DNA from: Streptomyces sp. SDr-06 | GTDB lineage: Bacteria; Actinomycetota; Actinomycetes; Streptomycetales; Streptomycetaceae | Direction of reading: 5' to 3' | Length of the DNA: 64,000 nt | Assembly (NCBI RefSeq): GCF_003324565.1 | Contig: NZ_QOLA01000001.1 | Span: 682,001-746,000, forward strand | In this document: positions 34,910 to 41,533 of the stretch, piece by piece | How positions within the stretch are numbered: position 1 is the stretch's first letter | How the letters are laid out: every line of letters starts with the position of its first letter | The notes under the pieces: generated by a model | Seen by the model: only the letters and a program-made list of their open reading frames with translations | Told to the model about the DNA's origin: nothing | Databases searched by the model: none | Translations under genes and position numbers: made by a program

Positions 34910-35593
34910 ATGGGCATATCACGTACCACTTCGGTCATCTTCGACCTCGACGGCACCCTCGTGGACAGCGAGCCGAACTACTACCAAGCCGCGCGCCAGG
35001 TGCTCGCGCGCCACGGCCTGCCCGGCTACACCTGGGAGCAGCACGCGCGCTTCATCGGCATCGGCACCCGCGAGACCCTGGAGATCCTGGACCGGCAGCA
35101 CGCGCTGACCGGGTCCGTCGAGGAGATGCTGGCGGCGAAGAACGCGGCCTATCTGGAGCTGGCCCGCGCTTCCACCGAGGTCTTCCCGGAGATGCGCAAG
35201 TTCGTGGAGCGGCTGCACGCGGCGGGTGTGGCGATGGCGGTGGCCTCGGGCTCCTCGCGGTCGGCGATCGAGGCCGTGCTCGGCGGCACCGGGCTCGCCC
35301 CGTTCATGGAGCTGGTGGTGTCGGCCGAGGAGGTCGAGCACGGCAAGCCCGAGCCCGATGTCTTCCTGGAGGCCGCCCGCAGGCTCGGTGCCGCGCCCGC
35401 CGACTGCGTGGTCCTGGAGGACGCGGCGCCCGGTGCGGCGGCCGCCCACGCCGCCGGGATGCGCTGCGTCGCCGTGCCCTATCTGCCGAGGACCGCCGGT
35501 GACCCGGCGTTCGCCACGGCGGGTCTGCTCTTCCCCGGCGGCCAGCGGGAGTTCGACGCCGAGCGGGCCTACGACTGGGTGACGGGCGCCTGA
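34910..35593 (+). CDS. HAD family hydrolase, beta-phosphoglucomutase-like
   Basis: 227 aa from ATG at 34910; in-frame ATGs upstream (34880, 34898) are possible. Motif I VIFDLDGTLVDSEPNYY with both Asp, motif II VASGSSRSAIE, motif III HGKPEPDVFLEAA, motif IV VVLEDAAPGAAAAHAAG. The E-D-A pattern in motif IV and the LVDSE start resemble beta-phosphoglucomutase and sugar phosphatases. Confidence 0.92.
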   Translation: MGISRTTSVIFDLDGTLVDSEPNYYQAARQVLARHGLPGYTWEQHARFIGIGTRETLEILDRQHALTGSVEEMLAAKNAAYLELARASTEVFPEMRKFVERLHAAGVAMAVASGSSRSAIEAVLGGTGLAPFMELVVSAEEVEHGKPEPDVFLEAARRLGAAPADCVVLEDAAPGAAAAHAAGMRCVAVPYLPRTAGDPAFATAGLLFPGGQREFDAERAYDWVTGA

Positions 35594-35608
35594 TCCACGC
35601 CCGGCGCG

Positions 35609-35630
35609 GGGGCGGGCCACCGCCCGCCCC
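35609..35630. terminator. Terminator after the HAD gene
   Basis: GGGGCGGGC and GCCCGCCCC arms around a CACC loop, 16 bases past the stop codon. Confidence 0.65.
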
Positions 35631-35727
35631 GCATCCGGCCCGGACGACTGGGCTCGCTCTCAACAAGCCTTGTCCGCAAGGGACTTGACGTGGTGCGTGG
35701 CTCCGGTACCAGCTTCGTCCCGAACGA

Positions 35728-35756
35728 TTGACGGAAGGTCTGGACCAATCTACGGT
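35728..35756 (+). promoter_or_regulatory. Chitinase promoter with DasR-like site
   Basis: TTGACG (35728-35733), 17-base spacer, TACGGT (35751-35756). The spacer is filled by AAGGTCTGGACCAAT (35735-35749), which differs by one base from the GGTCTAGACC core of the DasR-responsive element that controls amino-sugar and chitin genes in Streptomyces. Binding would block polymerase until GlcNAc-phosphates accumulate. Confidence 0.72.
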
Positions 35757-35852
35757 GTGGGACGCCACCCCCCTCGCACCCTCCTCAGGTCCCCCCACGG
35801 TCCGGGAGCCGCCGCGCCCCCACGCAGCGCTCCTGGAGGCAAGGAGCGCAGC

Positions 35853-36905
35853 ATGGCCGGTCGTACGTTACGTCTACTGGGAGCCGCTCTGGCGCTGGCT
35901 CTCGCGGCACAGGCCCCGGTGGCGGCGGCGCCGGGCTCACCCCACGCCGACACCTGCGCGGTCAAGCCGAGACCCGCGGGCAAGGTGCTGCAGGGCTACT
36001 GGGAGAACTGGGACGGCGCCGCCAATGGCGTCCATCCGCCACTGGGCTGGATCCCGGTGACCGACCCCCGCATCGCCGCCCACGGCTACAACGTCGTCAA
36101 CGCCGCCTTCCCGGTGATCCTTTCGGACGGCACCGTCCTGTGGCAGGACGGCATGGACTCGACCGTGAAGGTGCCCACCCCCGCCGAGATGTGCCAGGCG
36201 AAGGCGGCGGGCCAGACGATCCTCATGTCCATCGGCGGGGCCGCGGCCGGCATCGACCTCGGTTCGAGCGCGGTCGCCGACCGGTTCGTGGCCACCCTCG
36301 TGCCGATCCTCAAGCAGTACAACTTCGACGGGATCGACATCGACATCGAGACCGGCCTGGTGGGCAGCGGCAGCGTCACCACGCTGTCCGACTCGCAGGC
36401 CAACCTCGTCCGCATCATCGACGGCGTCCTCGCCCAGATGCCGCCGGGCTTCGGCCTGACGATGGCCCCGGAGACGGCGTACGTCACCGGCGGCAGCGTG
36501 GCCTACGGCTCCATCTGGGGCGCGTACCTGCCCATCGTGAAGAAGTACGCGGACAACGGCCGCCTGTGGTGGCTCAACATGCAGTACTACAACGGCAGCA
36601 TGTACGGATGCTCCGGGGACTCGTACGAGGCCGGCACGGTCGAGGGGTTCAGCGCCCAGACCGCCTGTCTCGACCGGGGCCTCGTCGTCCAGGGCACGAC
36701 GATCAGGGTGCCGTACGACCAGCAGGTCCCGGGGCTTCCGGCCCAGCCGGGCGCGGGAGGCGGGTACCTGGCGACCGATCAGGTGGCCCAGGCCTGGAAC
36801 GCCTTCGGCGGCGGGCTCAAGGGCCTGATGACCTGGTCCCTCAACTGGGACGGCTCGAAGAACTGGACGTTCGGCGACAACGTCATGGCGCTGCAAGGGC
36901 GTTGA
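35853..36905 (+). CDS. Secreted GH18 chitinase, catalytic domain only
   Basis: 350 aa, ATG with AAGGAG. Signal peptide: MAGRTLRLLGAALALALAA with cleavage near residue 26-28. The mature enzyme is a GH18 barrel: QGYWENWDG at strand 1, ILMSIGGAA (SxGG), and the catalytic DGIDIDIE at 159-166 with acid E166, then MQYYNG and GLMTWSLNWDG. There is no chitin-binding or FnIII domain, so it probably acts on soluble or accessible chitin. Predicted DasR control through the promoter site upstream. Confidence 0.94.
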   Translation: MAGRTLRLLGAALALALAAQAPVAAAPGSPHADTCAVKPRPAGKVLQGYWENWDGAANGVHPPLGWIPVTDPRIAAHGYNVVNAAFPVILSDGTVLWQDGMDSTVKVPTPAEMCQAKAAGQTILMSIGGAAAGIDLGSSAVADRFVATLVPILKQYNFDGIDIDIETGLVGSGSVTTLSDSQANLVRIIDGVLAQMPPGFGLTMAPETAYVTGGSVAYGSIWGAYLPIVKKYADNGRLWWLNMQYYNGSMYGCSGDSYEAGTVEGFSAQTACLDRGLVVQGTTIRVPYDQQVPGLPAQPGAGGGYLATDQVAQAWNAFGGGLKGLMTWSLNWDGSKNWTFGDNVMALQGR

Positions 36906-36956
36906 CCCCGCCGGGGCGAGGCCGCGTCTCGGCCCTCCCGGTGCCAAGGCTTGCCC

Positions 36957-37430
36957 TCAGACTGCCCGGGGTCCGTGGGCGAGGAACCTGCCGACCGCCC
37001 GCCGCGCGGCGGGCATCATGCCCCGCACCGGGAGCTCCAGGACGGTCCGCTCCGGACCGCTCTGGAGCGGGACGGCCGGGCGGTACCAGGTGCACGGGGA
37101 GAGGAGGGGGCCGGGCGGAGCGCCCGTGTGGGCCTTGAGGGCGACGCTGACCAGGGTGAGCAGCAGGTCCACGTCCGAGTCGCAGTCCAGCAGTATGGTC
37201 ACCCACGCGGACCCGGGTGTGAGGCGGATCGCGGTGCTGTGTCTCAGCTCGGTCCGCAGTCGCTCGATCGCGGTGCGGGTGAGATGCAGGTCGGCCGCGA
37301 ATCCGGAATGGAAATGCACCACTTCGCATTCCGCCGTGAAGAGCGCCTCCCCAACGGCGCAGCGGGGCGGGCCACTTACCAGGTTCGGCCATGATTGCAA
37401 CTGTTCCATGGCGCGATGAGCCGCGGTCAT
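36957..37430 (-). CDS. DUF5519 (luciferase-domain-like) small protein
   Basis: 157 aa from ATG with GAGG upstream; a GTG at 37448 is an alternative. The block HFHSGFAADLHLTRTAIERL and later GSAWVTILLDCDSDVDLLLTLVSVAL match what I know of the DUF5519 domain: a short His-containing strand, an Arg/Leu helix, then G-x-W-V followed by an Asp-rich helix. The family name comes from distant relation to a luciferase-associated domain; no enzyme activity is known to me. Convergent with the chitinase. Confidence 0.65.
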   Translation of the reverse strand: MTAAHRAMEQLQSWPNLVSGPPRCAVGEALFTAECEVVHFHSGFAADLHLTRTAIERLRTELRHSTAIRLTPGSAWVTILLDCDSDVDLLLTLVSVALKAHTGAPPGPLLSPCTWYRPAVPLQSGPERTVLELPVRGMMPAARRAVGRFLAHGPRAV

Positions 37431-38142
37431 GGCGCCATCCTCGCGCACACTTCACCCGGAGGACCACCCCCAGCCATCCACGGATGAGTTTCGTGGCCGG
37501 CCCGTGCCCGGTGACCTGCGCCCCAGGACAGCACTTCGCGGTATTCACCTCGGCGTCATCTTCCGTACAGGTGACCGGATCTCGTGGTCGGGCCCCGGCC
37601 GCGGCGGCCCGCCCGGCACGCTTCCGGCCCAGCGCGGCACTCAACTCCCGTAGGCCGTCCGCCCGGTGTTCTGCCCCGACTCGCGTACTGCGCCGCACAT
37701 GTCCCGGGCCCCGCCCTTATGGGGCCCGAAGTACGGGCGTCGCGGGCCGTCCACTCCCGAGCGCCCAGCGGCACTTGCGTGCCGCGGAGGCAAGCGGAGG
37801 GGCGCCTTCCGAAAACCTGCACACCGACTGCGCAGGGCCGTCACCGTGGTCACGGGCGGGTCTCGGGTCCGGACCGGAGCCAGGGGCTTTGGGGCGGGAG
37901 TGTCCCAGTTGAGAAAGGTGAGCGCCTCGCCCGAGGAATTCATCTCGTGAAGCTCGTGAAGAATCTGACCCCAAATCATGAACGCACCTGCACGCGACGG
38001 CAATTCAGAGCCGCACAGAACCCCTGAACCAGCCCGGAGCGATTGGCTGTGAAAGCCGTTGGCGTGTTTTGATCCTGGCCACTGCGGGAGCCCCGACAAG
38101 GAGTTCCCGCCAGGAAATGTCCCCATGAAAGGCAGTACTCCC
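37431..38142. other. ~700-bp region upstream of the precursor peptide operon
   Basis: GC content and codon structure fall compared with the flanks. Open frames exist on both strands but mix A/T and G/C at third positions and lack ribosome sites, except a 26-codon frame at 37947. It should hold the promoter of the peptide operon; no clear -35/-10 pair is found. Confidence 0.55.
37947..38027 (+). CDS. Possible 26-aa basic peptide
   Basis: GTG start with GAGGAA seven bases upstream, 26 codons: VKLVKNLTPNHERTCTRRQF and six more. Rich in Lys/Arg, one Cys, unlike its neighbours. It lies 115 bases before the precursor gene, so it could be a leader cistron, but the evidence is only a start, a site and a short frame. 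Confidence 0.25.
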   Translation: MKLVKNLTPNHERTCTRRQFRAAQNP

Positions 38143-38370
38143 ATGAACAACGCTCCCCAGGTCGAGACCCTCGAGATCTCCGACGCCGACCTCGACAACG
38201 TCTCCGGCGGCCTCGTCGGCACCGTGGTCGGCAACGTGACCGGCACCGCCGACTCCGTTCTCCCGGTCTCCGGCATCGTCGGCTCGGTCACGGGTCTCGT
38301 CGGCTCGGTCACGGGCGTGAACACCGGCGCCGTCACCGGCCTGGCCTCTGGCCTCGTCGCCGGTCTCTGA
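38143..38370 (+). CDS. Double-glycine leader precursor peptide with glycine-zipper core
   Basis: 75 aa from ATG 38143 with AAAGG upstream; ATG 38125, with AGGAA, would add six residues. The leader ends ISDADLDNVSGG and fits the class II consensus exactly: I(-12), S(-11), D(-8), L(-7), V(-4), G(-2), G(-1), so cleavage after residue 23 is expected. The 52-residue core has 12 Gly, 13 Val, 7 Thr, 5 Ser, one Asp, and no Cys, Lys, Arg or His, so lanthionines are impossible. Gly falls every fourth residue at 58, 62, 66, 70 and 74, a glycine-zipper. It is followed by the matching peptidase-exporter genes. Likely a secreted, membrane-active or self-assembling peptide. Confidence 0.85.
   Translation: MNNAPQVETLEISDADLDNVSGGLVGTVVGNVTGTADSVLPVSGIVGSVTGLVGSVTGVNTGAVTGLASGLVAGL
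38276..38315 (+). repeat. Internal 21-bp tandem repeat in the core peptide
   Basis: A 19-base stretch (TCGTCGGCTCGGTCACGGG) occurs at 38276-38294 and again at 38297-38315, giving the heptad GSVTGLV/GSVTGVN. The core seems to have grown by in-frame duplication. Confidence 0.85.
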
Positions 38371-38380
38371 GATCGCGCAC

Positions 38381-38409
38381 GAGCCCCGGAACCCTTGGTT
38401 CCGGGGCTC
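38381..38409 (+). terminator. Attenuating hairpin between precursor and exporter genes
   Basis: Perfect 13-bp stem (GAGCCCCGGAACC and complement) with a three-base CTT loop, ten bases past the precursor stop. As in other peptide operons it would keep precursor mRNA abundant while letting a fraction continue into the transport genes. Confidence 0.75.
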
Positions 38410-38455
38410 ATTGCCGATGATGTGCGCATTGGTTCACGGTTAAGGAAAGAGTTCC

Positions 38456-39262
38456 GTGCAGTTTCGCCAACAGGCCCTTTCCAAACTGCAATCACCGGAG
38501 GAACTCGACCTGCCGGTGCGTTTCGCACGACCGCAGGGCCGCCTCGTCCTTTGCGTCACGGTGCTGGTCATGGCCGCCGCCTGTTTCTGGGCGGTGACGG
38601 GTTCCGTTTCCTCCACGATCGACGCACCCGGCATCCTCACCCACGCACAGGGCAGCTACGTCCTGCAGAGCCCCCTCGCGGGCCAGGTCACCGGTGTGTT
38701 CGCCAAGGAGGGCGAGACCCTCGCGGCCGACGCGCCCCTCCTCAAGGTCCGTACCCCGCAGGGCGACCGGATCGTCCGCGCGATCGCGGCGGGCCGCCTC
38801 ACCAGTCTCTCCGCCACCATCGGCTCCGTCGTCGCCATGGGTGCGAACGTGGCGAGCGTGGAGCGCACCGGCGGCGCCGACGACCCCCTGATGGTGATGC
38901 TGTACGTGCCCGGCGACAGCACCGCGAGCGTCCCGCCGGGCGCGGCGGTCGACCTCACCGTGCAGTCCGTCCCGGCCGAGCGGTACGGGGTACTGCGCGG
39001 CCGGGTGGCCGCGATCGGCAGGGCTCCGCAGACCCAGCAGCAGATCGCCGCCTTCCTCGGCGACGGGCAGCTGGCCGAGCAGTTCTCGCAGCACGGCAGG
39101 CCGGTGGGGGTGCTGGTGCAACTCGACCGCACGCCCGCCACGAAGTCCGGCTACCGCTGGTCGACGGCCCAGGGCCCGCCGTTCGCCGTCGACTCCATGA
39201 CCCTGGCCACCGGCACCGTCCACCTGGCCGACCGGCGTCCCCTCGATTGGCTGCTCCCGTGA
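38456..39262 (+). CDS. HlyD-like membrane fusion protein of NHLM-type peptide export
   Basis: 268 aa, GTG with AAGGAAAG. A short cytoplasmic start, one membrane segment (residues ~30-50, LVLCVTVLVMAAACFWAV), then a biotinyl-lipoyl-like domain (SPLAGQVTGVFAKEGETLAADAPLLKVRT) and a C-terminal beta-barrel. This matches the secretion-protein member of the NHLM bacteriocin export family. It would bridge the two ABC subunits and the cell surface. Its stop overlaps the next start (GTGA). Confidence 0.85.
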   Translation: MQFRQQALSKLQSPEELDLPVRFARPQGRLVLCVTVLVMAAACFWAVTGSVSSTIDAPGILTHAQGSYVLQSPLAGQVTGVFAKEGETLAADAPLLKVRTPQGDRIVRAIAAGRLTSLSATIGSVVAMGANVASVERTGGADDPLMVMLYVPGDSTASVPPGAAVDLTVQSVPAERYGVLRGRVAAIGRAPQTQQQIAAFLGDGQLAEQFSQHGRPVGVLVQLDRTPATKSGYRWSTAQGPPFAVDSMTLATGTVHLADRRPLDWLLP

Positions 39263-41532
39263 CCGCTCCCTCCTCCACCACACCGCAGCTCCCGCCCACC
39301 GGCCACGGCCGCCGGCGCGCGCCCGATCCGTCGGGCGGAAGCCGCCGCGCACGGCCGGGCCGGGCGCCGAGGACACCCCGCGCGAAGACCGTGCGCAGCC
39401 CCACCGTCCTCCAGATGGAGGCCCTGGAGTGCGGCGCGGCGTCGCTCGCCATGGTGCTCGCCCACCACGGGCGCCATGTGCCGCTGGAGGAGCTGCGGAT
39501 CGCGTGCGGCGTCTCGCGCGACGGCTCACGCGCCAGCAACGTCCTCAAGGCCGCCCGCGGCTACGGCCTCACCGCCAAGGGCATGCAGATGGAGCCCGCC
39601 GCGCTCGCCGAGGTGCAGGCGCCCGCCATCCTGTTCTGGGAGTTCAACCACTATGTCGTCTACGACGGCATGGGACGGCGCCTGGGGCGGCGGGGCGTGC
39701 ACATCAACGACCCCGACAAGGGCCGCCGCTTCGTGCCGACGGAGGACTTCGACACCAGCTTCACCGGCGTCGTCCTGGTGCTGGAGCCGGGGCCCTCCTT
39801 CCGGCGCGGCGGTAGGAAGCCCGGCGTCCTCGGCGCGCTTCCCGCACGGCTGCGCGGGACCACGGGCACCATGCTGGCCTCGCTGCTCGCCAGCCTGCTG
39901 CTCGTGGCCGTCGGCGCCACGCTGCCGGCGCTGAGCCGCACATACATCGACCTGTTCCTGATAGGCCGTCAAACCTCGCTGCTGGGCGTGCTGTTCGCGG
40001 CCATGGGCACGATGGTGGCGCTCACCGTCGTGCTGACCTGGCTCCAGCAGGCGAACCTGCTGCGGGGGCGCATCATCTCCTCCACGCTCAGCAGCGCCCG
40101 CTTCTTCCGGCACCTGCTGCGGCTCCCTGTCACGTTCTTCGCGCAGCGCAGCCCCGCCGACCTGGTCCAGCGGCTCCAGTCCAACGACGCGGTGGCCGAG
40201 ACGCTGGCGCGCGACCTGACCGCGGCCGCCGTGGACGGCATCGTGGTCCTGCTCTACGCCTTCCTGCTGTGGACCTACGATCCGCAGCTCACCGTCATCG
40301 GGGTGGGCATCGCGCTGCTCAACGTCGTCGCGATGCGCATCGTCGTGCGGCTGCGGGCCACCCGTACGCAGAAGCTGCGCGCCGACAGCGCGCGGCTCAC
40401 CAACACCTCGTACACCGGTCTCCAGTTGATCGAGACGATGAAGGCCACCGGCGGCGAGAACGGCTACTTCCGGCGCTGGGCCGGTCAGCACGCCACGACG
40501 CTGGAGGAGCAGCAGCGCCTCGGGGTGCCGAGCGCCTGGCTCGGGGTGGTCGCGCCCGCGCTCGCCACGCTCAACAGCGCGCTGATCCTGTGGATCGGCG
40601 GGCTGCGGGCGGTGGAGGGCCACATCTCCATCGGTCTGCTCGTGGCGTTCCAGGCGCTGGTGACCCGCTTCACCGCGCCGGTCACCCGGCTCAACGGCGT
40701 CGCGGGCCGCATCCAGGACTTCGCGGCCGACGTGACCCGCCTCAAGGACGTCGAGAACTTCCCCGTCGACGCGCTGCACACCCGCCCGGAGCCGGCCGCG
40801 AACACGCGCCGCCTCAAGGGCCATGTGACGCTCGAGGACATCACGTTCGGCTACAGCCCCCTCGACAAGCCCCTGCTGACCGGCTTCTCGCTGACCGTCG
40901 GTCCGGGGCAGCAGGTGGCCCTGGTCGGCGGCTCCGGGAGCGGCAAGTCGACGGTGTCCCGGCTGATCTCGGGGCTCTACGCCCCCTGGGAGGGCACCAT
41001 CCGCATCGACGGGCAGCGCCTGAAGGACATCCCGCGCGGCGCGCTCGCCGCCTCGGTCTCCTTCGTCGACCAGGACGTCTTCCTCTTCGAGGGCACGGTC
41101 CGCGACAACGTCGCCCTGTGGGACCCCTCCATCCCGGACGACGCCGTGGAGGCCGCCCTGCGGGACGCCGCGCTGTACGAGGTCGTCGCACGCCGGCCGG
41201 GCGGCATCCACAGCCGGGTCGAGCAGGACGGGCGCAACTTCTCCGGCGGCCAGCGCCAGCGCCTGGAGATCGCGCGGGCACTGGTGCGGCGGCCGAGCAT
41301 CCTCGTCCTCGACGAGGTCACCAGCGCCCTGGACGCCGAGACCGAGCACGTCATCATCGACAACCTGCGCCGCCGCGGCTGCGCCTGCGTCGTCATCGCC
41401 CACCGCCTGAGCACGGTCCGCGACAGCGACGAGATCGTGGTGCTCGACCACGGCACCGTGGTCGAACGCGGGCGGCACGAGGACCTGCTCGCCGCCGCGG
41501 GGCCGTACGCCGATCTGGTCAGGGAGCACTGA
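39259..41532 (+). CDS. NHLM-type C39 peptidase/permease/ATPase
   Basis: 757 aa; GTG start coupled to the adaptor by a four-base overlap. After a ~45-residue Pro/Arg start comes a C39 domain: VLQMEALECGAASLAMVLAHHG with oxyanion Q52 and nucleophile C58, then EFNHYVVYDG (His) and HINDPDKG (Asp), all intact. A six-helix ABC membrane domain and an ATPase follow: GGSGSGKST, FSGGQRQRLEIARAL, ILVLDEVTSALD. It should cleave the precursor after its Gly-Gly while exporting it. Confidence 0.93.
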   Translation: MTAPSSTTPQLPPTGHGRRRAPDPSGGSRRARPGRAPRTPRAKTVRSPTVLQMEALECGAASLAMVLAHHGRHVPLEELRIACGVSRDGSRASNVLKAARGYGLTAKGMQMEPAALAEVQAPAILFWEFNHYVVYDGMGRRLGRRGVHINDPDKGRRFVPTEDFDTSFTGVVLVLEPGPSFRRGGRKPGVLGALPARLRGTTGTMLASLLASLLLVAVGATLPALSRTYIDLFLIGRQTSLLGVLFAAMGTMVALTVVLTWLQQANLLRGRIISSTLSSARFFRHLLRLPVTFFAQRSPADLVQRLQSNDAVAETLARDLTAAAVDGIVVLLYAFLLWTYDPQLTVIGVGIALLNVVAMRIVVRLRATRTQKLRADSARLTNTSYTGLQLIETMKATGGENGYFRRWAGQHATTLEEQQRLGVPSAWLGVVAPALATLNSALILWIGGLRAVEGHISIGLLVAFQALVTRFTAPVTRLNGVAGRIQDFAADVTRLKDVENFPVDALHTRPEPAANTRRLKGHVTLEDITFGYSPLDKPLLTGFSLTVGPGQQVALVGGSGSGKSTVSRLISGLYAPWEGTIRIDGQRLKDIPRGALAASVSFVDQDVFLFEGTVRDNVALWDPSIPDDAVEAALRDAALYEVVARRPGGIHSRVEQDGRNFSGGQRQRLEIARALVRRPSILVLDEVTSALDAETEHVIIDNLRRRGCACVVIAHRLSTVRDSDEIVVLDHGTVVERGRHEDLLAAAGPYADLVREH

Positions 41533-41533
41533 G

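Noticed and set aside
38143..38370. Calling the precursor a lantibiotic
   Set aside because: The core has no Cys and no LanM/LanB gene is near, so lanthionine rings cannot form.
37641..38528. 295-codon minus-strand frame over the precursor peptide
   Set aside because: Pro/Thr repeats are the reverse reading of the Gly/Val/Thr core; no ribosome site, and the plus-strand peptide has leader and exporter context.
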